64,000 nt of DNA. Origin: Iodidimonas nitroreducens. GTDB taxonomy: Bacteria; Pseudomonadota; Alphaproteobacteria; Sphingomonadales; Rhodothalassiaceae. Both the position numbers and the translations under genes were made by a program. The notes beneath the pieces are model-generated. The model saw nothing but the letters and a program-made list of their open reading frames with translations. It was not told the origin of the DNA and did no database searches. Below are positions 58,720 through 64,000 of the stretch, in pieces. The stretch lies in contig BAYV01000008.1 in NCBI GenBank assembly GCA_000710935.1, forward strand, positions 1 through 64,000, given 5' to 3'. The stretch's first letter is position 1; every line of letters starts with the position of its first letter.

Positions 58720-60543
58720 TCAGGGGGCGAGGGACGCCGCGATAAAGGCATCGATCTGTTGATCCAGAACCGGCAAAGGCAAAGAGCCATTCCCCAAAAG
58801 AGCATCATGGAACAGGCGCAGATCAAAACGATCCCCCAAAGCCTTTTCCGCCCGCGCCCGTAAATCCAGAATTTTCATCTCGCCCAGCTTATAGCCCAGC
58901 GCCTGCCCCGGCCATGAGATATAGCGATCCACTTCGGTTTCGATATTATGCTGAGACAGGGCGGAGTTTTCCTGAAAAAAGGCCACTGCCTGCGCCCGGC
59001 TCCAGCCCATGGCATGAAGGCCGGTATCCACCACCAGCCGCCCGGCACGCCAAATTTCATAGGTCAGGCGGCCAAAATGTTCATAGGGTGTTTGGTAGAT
59101 GCCCATCTCCTGACCCAGCTTTTCGCTATAAAGCCCCCAACCCTCGCCAAAGGCCACCACATACATCGCCTTGCGAAACTCCGGCACATCCTGATTTTCC
59201 CGGGCGAGGGCCGTTTGCAGATGATGGCCGGGCACACCTTCATGCAGGGTCAAAGCGGGCAGATTATATAAGGGGCGCTTTCCCAGATCATAGGTATTGA
59301 CCATGAACAGCCCCCCGCGCACGCCATCCACCGGCCCCCAATAGCGGCCCGTGGTATAGTTGGGGGCAATCGCATCGGGCACCGCCCGCACCCCATAAGG
59401 AATGCGCGGCAGGGTCTTGAAAAAGGCGGGCAGCTTTTCATCGATCTGTTTGGCGATCCAGGCGGCCCTGTTCAGCAATTCCTGAGATGTTTGGGCATAA
59501 AATTGCGGATCAGTGCGCAGGAAAGCGAGAAAATCGGCAAAGCTGCCTTCAAAGCTCAGATCATCGATGATCACCTGCATCTCGGCGCGAATACGCGCCG
59601 CTTCATCCAAACCGATCTGATGAATTTCGGCTGCTGAAAGATCCAATGTGGTATAGGATCGGATGAGCATGGCATAATAATCTTCGCCATCGGGCAGGGC
59701 TGTGGCCCCCAATGTTTCGCGGGCGGCGGGGCTGTAATCTTCGACGAAAAAGCGATGCAGCGCCCCCAAGACGGGCAAAAGATCCTGCCTTAGAATGGCC
59801 TCGGCCTCGGCCCGCAGCCTTTTCTGATCCGCCGCCGTGATGCTGCCGGGCATCTGCGCGAAGGGTTTGTAAAAGGCGCTGTCTTCGGGCTTTTCCACTG
59901 CCAAAGCCGCAAAGCCGGGGGCAACATTGGGCAGAATGGCCCGGGGCATGGTAAAGCCATCCGCCATGCCCTGCCGCATATTGCCCATGCCTTGGGCGAA
60001 ATAGGGGGCAAGCTTTGAAAGCCGCGCAAGATAGGCTTCATACTGCGCCAGAGTTTGAAACGGTATGGCTTCCACCGACATCACCGCCGCCGTATGAAAG
60101 CCGCTATCCGAGACAAAGGGAATCCGCCAGGGCCGATAGGCACCCCGATCAAGGCGCCCCCGCAGCAGATGCGCAAAAAGATCGGCATTAAGGCGATCCT
60201 CGGCATCCAGATCGCTGCGTGCAATCTCATCAAGCCGTTCGAGAAACTGGCGATCCTCGGCCAAAGCCGCCATCTGCGCCGCTTCTGATAGATCGGGAAC
60301 CTCTGAATCCGCAGCCCTCACCCCGCGCTGGCTGGCCATGAAAGGCTGCCTTTGTAGCCGTGCCTGCCATTCATCGGCAAAAAGCTGATGCAGGGCTGTG
60401 GCCGCCGCATCCGGTTTCATCGCAGGCGTGGAAGGCTGGTTCGGGGCGGCTTGCCCGGCCTTCGCAGGCCCGCCCCCCCAAGAAGACAAGCCAAAAGCGG
60501 CAAACATAAAAAGCACCGGGATCAAGGCTTTGAAGCGAGGCAT
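58720..60543 (-). CDS. DUF885 family protein, predicted zinc carboxypeptidase-like
   Basis: 607 residues from the ATG at 60543. A signal peptide ends near GPAKA. The DUF885 domain fills the rest. HEGVPGHHLQ carries the HExxxGHH-like metal site, followed by a downstream helix with EGWGLYSEKL supplying a glutamate. Members resemble M32-like peptidases and are often exported; substrates are mostly unknown. Convergent with the PLP enzyme; upstream of ATP12 the gene order is on the same strand but 46 bp apart. Confidence 0.88.
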   Translation of the reverse strand: MPRFKALIPVLFMFAAFGLSSWGGGPAKAGQAAPNQPSTPAMKPDAAATALHQLFADEWQARLQRQPFMASQRGVRAADSEVPDLSEAAQMAALAEDRQFLERLDEIARSDLDAEDRLNADLFAHLLRGRLDRGAYRPWRIPFVSDSGFHTAAVMSVEAIPFQTLAQYEAYLARLSKLAPYFAQGMGNMRQGMADGFTMPRAILPNVAPGFAALAVEKPEDSAFYKPFAQMPGSITAADQKRLRAEAEAILRQDLLPVLGALHRFFVEDYSPAARETLGATALPDGEDYYAMLIRSYTTLDLSAAEIHQIGLDEAARIRAEMQVIIDDLSFEGSFADFLAFLRTDPQFYAQTSQELLNRAAWIAKQIDEKLPAFFKTLPRIPYGVRAVPDAIAPNYTTGRYWGPVDGVRGGLFMVNTYDLGKRPLYNLPALTLHEGVPGHHLQTALARENQDVPEFRKAMYVVAFGEGWGLYSEKLGQEMGIYQTPYEHFGRLTYEIWRAGRLVVDTGLHAMGWSRAQAVAFFQENSALSQHNIETEVDRYISWPGQALGYKLGEMKILDLRARAEKALGDRFDLRLFHDALLGNGSLPLPVLDQQIDAFIAASLAP

Positions 60544-60589
60544 AGACCATTCCACAGTTGATTTTCAAAAAATCAGCTTGGCATATCCT

Positions 60590-61288
60590 TCATAAAAGCG
60601 ATAGCCAGCAATCCAGATCGTCAAATTCGCGGAGCAGACTTTGGCGCTTGGCCAGCGCCTCTGCATCCTCGCCCCAGCGGGCCATCTGATGATCTTCATC
60701 CACCATGGCCGCAGCCCAAAATCCATCGCGATCCAGCCGCCCACAAACATAGGCCAGCCCTAAAACCACCGATCCGCTCAGGGTGGTGGCGCTATGAAGG
60801 GCCATCAGCCGATGATCATCCAATCCGGCGATCAACGCCCGCAAGGCCCCCAGCGCCTGTTCATCCTGCGCCACCGGGCTGACCCCGCAGGTAACGGCCA
60901 GCGAGATATGATGGGTGCTTTCGAGCCAGGAAAGCGGCGGGTTCCAATGGTCTTTCTGGGCAGCCACCAAAGACTCCGGAGCCTCGGCGCGATAGCAGGT
61001 GAGATCGGTGGCACCAAAAGCGGCGATCTCATCGATCACCGATGGGCGGCGGCCCTTGACCCGATCAAGGCTGCTGTTCAAAAAACGGGTGATGGGCATC
61101 TGCGCGGGATCGATGCGATCCCCCACGCTTTGCCATTCCGCCACAATGGCATCGGCCATGGCGGCGGTGGGGGCGATCAGATCGGCTTTCAATGGGGTTT
61201 TGACCGGGCGACCATCAAGGGCGATACAAAAGCCCGATCCTGCGGCCACTTTATCCGCCTGCCGGTAAAAGCGCTTGATTGCCGCCAT
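60590..61288 (-). CDS. ATP12-family F1-ATPase assembly chaperone
   Basis: 232 residues. FYRQADKVAAGSGFCIALDGRPVKTPLK at the start and AEWQSVGDRIDPAQMPITR (near 55) are typical; LLCYRAEAPESL-like DLTCYRAEAPESLVAAQ marks the middle. In mitochondria and alphaproteobacteria ATP12 protects the free F1 alpha subunit before assembly. It belongs to a minus-strand run with a small membrane protein, a HAD phosphatase and rarA. Confidence 0.92.
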   Translation of the reverse strand: MAAIKRFYRQADKVAAGSGFCIALDGRPVKTPLKADLIAPTAAMADAIVAEWQSVGDRIDPAQMPITRFLNSSLDRVKGRRPSVIDEIAAFGATDLTCYRAEAPESLVAAQKDHWNPPLSWLESTHHISLAVTCGVSPVAQDEQALGALRALIAGLDDHRLMALHSATTLSGSVVLGLAYVCGRLDRDGFWAAAMVDEDHQMARWGEDAEALAKRQSLLREFDDLDCWLSLL

Positions 61289-61293
61289 CGGGT

Positions 61294-61698
61294 CTATGAT
61301 CCGTTTTTTTCAGGGTGCTGCCGATAGCGGCGACGCTGATGCCTTTGCTGCTTGCGCCTTGTGGCCTGCTTTTTTTCATCCATTCCGCTTTCCACATGCA
61401 CCCCAAACAGGCCCAGATGCCGGAAAGGCACCGCCCAGGCATCGCGCAGATATTGAAACCGCCGGGTGATCGCCGCCCCCAAACGGGCATTGGAAAAGCA
61501 CATCACCATCAAAAGGGTTGCCGCCACCAGCAGCATCAGGATCAATGTCAGCACCGTAAAAAGGGCGGTGAGGATTTCATTCGATCCCACATAATCCATC
61601 TGATCCAGCACCACATAATCGAGCAGGGCAAAAAACAGAAACAACCCCGCAAGCTGGAGAAAATAAAATCGGCGCTTTGGTGGTTCCGGCGGTGTCAT
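61294..61698 (-). CDS. Small membrane protein, unknown
   Basis: 134 residues. Two hydrophobic helices are predicted: LQLAGLFLFFALLDYVVL (about 13-30) and ALFTVLTLILMLLVAATLLMV (about 45-66). The tail is very basic (ATRRKQQRHQRRRYRQH). I do not recognise a family. The start overlaps the HAD gene stop by 4 bp (ATGA) and the stop is 5 bp before the ATP12 gene, so it is a genuine operon member. Confidence 0.7.
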   Translation of the reverse strand: MTPPEPPKRRFYFLQLAGLFLFFALLDYVVLDQMDYVGSNEILTALFTVLTLILMLLVAATLLMVMCFSNARLGAAITRRFQYLRDAWAVPFRHLGLFGVHVESGMDEKKQATRRKQQRHQRRRYRQHPEKNGS

Positions 61699-62396
61699 GC
61701 TGTGGCCTTTGCCAATAAATTGCTGATATCATGGGGTAGTTCATCCCCATTGCGGCTGATGGCATGGGCCCCTGCGGCCAGCAGATCGGCGGTCGCATGA
61801 TAGCCCCATGAAACACCCAAGCCCCAGGCCCCTGCGGCCCGGGCCATCAGTATATCATAGCTTGTATCACCGATAAGGATGGTTTTTTCAGGGGCCATAC
61901 CAGCTTCATCCATCGCCGCCAGAAGCATCGAGGGATGCGGTTTCGAGGGATGGGTATCCGCCGTTTGCAGGCTGATGAAATAATCCGCCAGATTATGGTG
62001 GGCGAGGATCGAATTGAGGCCCCGGATCGATTTTCCGGTGGCCACCGCCAATAAAACACCCTCATTCCGCAAATGATCGAGGGTGCTTTTGATGCCGGGA
62101 TAAAGCGGTTCCTGCCGATGCCCATCTCTTGCCCGCAAATCCACAAAAGCCTGTTTATAGGCATCCGCCAAAAGCCCGGGCAAAGCCGGATCGGGATCGC
62201 GATCGGCCGTGATTTTGGCACCGCCCTGCAAAAGAGCGGTCATCGCTTCGGGCAAGGACAAACCCACGATCTGGCGGATCTGCGCATCCGAAGGGGCGGC
62301 CCGATCATTGGCGGCAAAAGCCATCCGCATGGCGCTGATGATTACATGCTGGCTATCCACCAGCGTTCCATCACAATCAAAAACAGCAAGCATCAT
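61695..62396 (-). CDS. HAD superfamily hydrolase, phosphoglycolate phosphatase-like
   Basis: 233 residues. Motif I VFDCDGTLVDS with nucleophile Asp7 and acid Asp9; motif II VATGKS; motif III Lys near KPHPSM; motif IV LIGDTSYDILMARAAGAW. The helical cap lies between motifs I and II. Such enzymes remove phosphate from small metabolites, and phosphoglycolate is the commonest guess. Part of the rarA operon, 7 bp after rarA. Confidence 0.9.
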   Translation of the reverse strand: MMLAVFDCDGTLVDSQHVIISAMRMAFAANDRAAPSDAQIRQIVGLSLPEAMTALLQGGAKITADRDPDPALPGLLADAYKQAFVDLRARDGHRQEPLYPGIKSTLDHLRNEGVLLAVATGKSIRGLNSILAHHNLADYFISLQTADTHPSKPHPSMLLAAMDEAGMAPEKTILIGDTSYDILMARAAGAWGLGVSWGYHATADLLAAGAHAISRNGDELPHDISNLLAKATA

Positions 62397-62403
62397 TCAC
62401 GCC

Positions 62404-63723
62404 TCATTCTTTATTCTTTTTCTGGGATCGCAGGCGGTCCCAATAGGCCAGCCTTTTGGCGATATCCCGCTCAAAGCCGCGCTCGGGCGGCTGGTAAAAA
62501 CTTTGGCGCGGCAGATCATCGGGAAAACAATTCTGGCCGGAAAAGCCATCTTCATGATCATGATCATAAAGATAGCCCGCCCCATAGCCCAGATCCTTCA
62601 TCATCTTGGTGGGGGCATTCATAAGATGCGCCGGGGGCATCAGCCCGCCATGATCGCGGGCCGCCTGCAGCGCCGCCTTCGAGGCTTTATAGGCGGCATT
62701 GGATTTTGGCGCGGTGGCCAGATAAAGCGCGGCTTCAAAAATCGCCAGTTCCCCTTCAGGGCTGCCCAGAAACTGATAGGCTTCTTTTGCCGCCAGGGCC
62801 TGCCTGAGCGCCTGCGGATCGGCCAGCCCCACATCCTCGCTGGCAAAGCGCACCAGTCTGCGCAGGATGAACAGGGGATTTTCCCCGGCGTCCAGTGCCC
62901 GGGCCAGCCAATAAAGGGCGGCATCCGCATCCGAACTGCGCAAGGATTTATGAAGGGCAGAGGCCAGATTATAATGCCCATCGCGATCTTTATCATGGCT
63001 GGGGGCACGCTTTTGCAAAAGGCTTGTGAGCGCATCGCCGTCCAATGGCTGATCGCCCCCCAGATCATGAAGGACTTCCACCTGATTGAGCAGCATCCGG
63101 CCATCGCCATCGGCCATGGCAATCAGCATATCGCGCGCGGCAGGCGTGAGCTGCAAAGGCTGGGGCAGATGGGCTTCGGCGCGGGCCAGCAGGGCCTGCA
63201 GGGCCACATCATCAAGGCGCTTTAGCTGCAAAACCTGCATCCGCGACAATAAAGCGCCATTGATTTCAAAGGACGGATTTTCCGTCGTCGCGCCGATCAG
63301 GGTCAGGGTACCATCCTCGACATAAGGGAGGAAGCTATCCTGCTGAGACCGGTTGAAGCGATGAATTTCATCCACAAACAGCAAGGTGGCCTGTCCCATC
63401 TGGCGATGATGACGGGCCGCTTCAAAAATTTTCTTGAGATCGGCAACACCCGATAAAATCGCAGAAATCTGCACGAACCGAAGCGCACCCATCGCCGCCA
63501 AAAGCCGGGCGATGGTGGTCTTACCCGTCCCCGGCGGGCCCCACAGAATGACCGAGCTGATGGTTGATCTGGCGATCATCCGACCAAGGGGGGCATCATC
63601 TGCCAAAAGATGATCCTGGCCTACCACGTCCCCTAACTGCTGCGGACGCAGGCGATCCGCCAAAGGTGCAGGTTTCGCGCCTGCCTCTGTCGCCGGATCC
63701 GCTCTGGCAAAAAGATCACTCAC
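62404..63723 (-). CDS. rarA: Replication-associated recombination protein A (MgsA)
   Basis: 439 residues from a GTG at 63723, 4 bp after the protease stop; longer in-frame ATG starts would overlap the protease gene by 64 bp or more. AAA+ ATPase: Walker [16 protein letters not shown], Walker B LLFVDEIHRFN, sensor ATTENPSFEINGALLSR. C-terminal MgsA tetramerisation region with MNAPTKMMKDLGYGAGY near 360. It acts at stalled replication forks. In many alphaproteobacteria crcB and rluC lie between rarA and the HAD gene; they are absent here. Confidence 0.93.
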   Translation of the reverse strand: MSDLFARADPATEAGAKPAPLADRLRPQQLGDVVGQDHLLADDAPLGRMIARSTISSVILWGPPGTGKTTIARLLAAMGALRFVQISAILSGVADLKKIFEAARHHRQMGQATLLFVDEIHRFNRSQQDSFLPYVEDGTLTLIGATTENPSFEINGALLSRMQVLQLKRLDDVALQALLARAEAHLPQPLQLTPAARDMLIAMADGDGRMLLNQVEVLHDLGGDQPLDGDALTSLLQKRAPSHDKDRDGHYNLASALHKSLRSSDADAALYWLARALDAGENPLFILRRLVRFASEDVGLADPQALRQALAAKEAYQFLGSPEGELAIFEAALYLATAPKSNAAYKASKAALQAARDHGGLMPPAHLMNAPTKMMKDLGYGAGYLYDHDHEDGFSGQNCFPDDLPRQSFYQPPERGFERDIAKRLAYWDRLRSQKKNKE

Positions 63724-63727
63724 CCTG

Positions 63728-64000
63728 TCATCCCGCGACGCGGCACTCCGCAGAGCCGTTTTTGAAAACTGCACAATCAAGAAGCCGCCCATTGCGGCGC
63801 ACCCGATAAACCCATTCCTCCCATGGCTGTTGGGTGATCGCAAGCAGATCGGCAACGGTTGTCATCGCCTCATTTTGCAGATTCATGATCTCGTCGCCGG
63901 GGCGAACATAGCCATAGCGTGCCGCCGGGCTGCGATTGGCAATCTCCAGCACGATCACCCCTTTGCGCATGGGATCAAGGCCCAATTCTTCGGCATAGCG
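63728..64000 (-). CDS. Do/DegP-like serine protease, C-terminal part (runs off the window)
   Basis: Only the last ~90 residues are visible, open to the window edge. They form a PDZ domain: KGVIVLEIANRSPAARYGYV, then RPGDEIMNLQNEAMTTVADLLAI. That matches the second PDZ of DegP/DegQ-type periplasmic proteases, which sit upstream of rarA in many alphaproteobacteria. The catalytic domain is beyond 64000, so the protease assignment rests on position and the PDZ. Confidence 0.75.
   Translation of the reverse strand, partial: RYAEELGLDPMRKGVIVLEIANRSPAARYGYVRPGDEIMNLQNEAMTTVADLLAITQQPWEEWVYRVRRNGRLLDCAVFKNGSAECRVAG

Noticed and set aside
62209-63225. 338-codon plus-strand frame opposite rarA and the HAD gene
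   Set aside because: It crosses two well-supported genes on the other strand and resembles no family.

Overview
The window is about 64 kb of an alphaproteobacterial chromosome of roughly 58-60 % GC. Three things point there: the gene order ruvC-ruvA-ruvB-ybgC-tolQ-tolR-tolA-tolB-pal-cpoB-tilS-ftsH, the lptC-lptA-lptB-rpoN-hpf-ptsN block, and an ATP12-type F1 assembly factor. Two large TonB-dependent receptors and a DUF2490 remnant suggest an aquatic or oligotrophic lineage near Sphingomonadales, Kordiimonadales or Iodidimonadales. That narrower placement is inference.

Layout. 1-1.6 kb is accessory: a broken DUF2490 gene and a Fic protein behind a perfect 13-bp inverted repeat. 1.8-4.8 kb carries a DUF2927 secreted protein, a GNAT acetyltransferase, a ZntB-like transporter and TerC. 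4.8-20.2 kb is one long minus-strand block from ruvC down to thiD: Holliday-junction processing, the Tol-Pal envelope machine, tRNA lysidine synthase, FtsH, folate synthesis, cell-wall precursor synthesis and thiamine synthesis. 20.3-26.1 kb has yebC, glpK, a lysine-rich secreted protein, an enoyl-CoA hydratase and the glutathione formaldehyde pathway (adhC-fghA). 26.1-30.6 kb is an esterase and TonB-receptor pair divergent from an AraC-type regulator.

30.6-32.8 kb holds an ankyrin-like fragment and a hipBA toxin-antitoxin operon, abutting the 3' end of tRNA-Arg(ACG). Its promoter has three evenly spaced HipB-type operators. 33-39.5 kb is the LPS-transport, sigma-54 and nitrogen-PTS block plus an RNase D-like exonuclease, followed by a 55-bp tandem repeat array and a glutathione transferase. 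40.8-49.2 kb looks like a full uptake route: outer-membrane receptor, solute-binding lipoprotein, and a complete Opp/Dpp ABC transporter encoded convergently. 49.4-50.2 kb is an aquaglyceroporin.

50.2-53.2 kb is the most interesting stretch. It is an island ending at the 3' end of tRNA-Arg(CCT). It holds a nuclease-like gene with two CxxC motifs, bracketed by imperfect direct repeats, then a strongly AT-rich, translationally coupled pair: a DUF262 protein and a small HEPN protein with an RNFxxH-type (Rx4H) RNase motif. This pair is the best candidate for a little-described defence or toxin system. 53.4-64 kb returns to core genes: uup, a kelch lipoprotein, yaaA, a PLP sulfur-amino-acid enzyme, a DUF885 peptidase-like protein, an ATP12 chaperone, a HAD phosphatase, rarA, and the end of a Do-type protease.

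Protein names rest on motif and family recognition by eye. Start sites were adjusted where a ribosome-binding site or overlap favoured a downstream codon. No database search was run.
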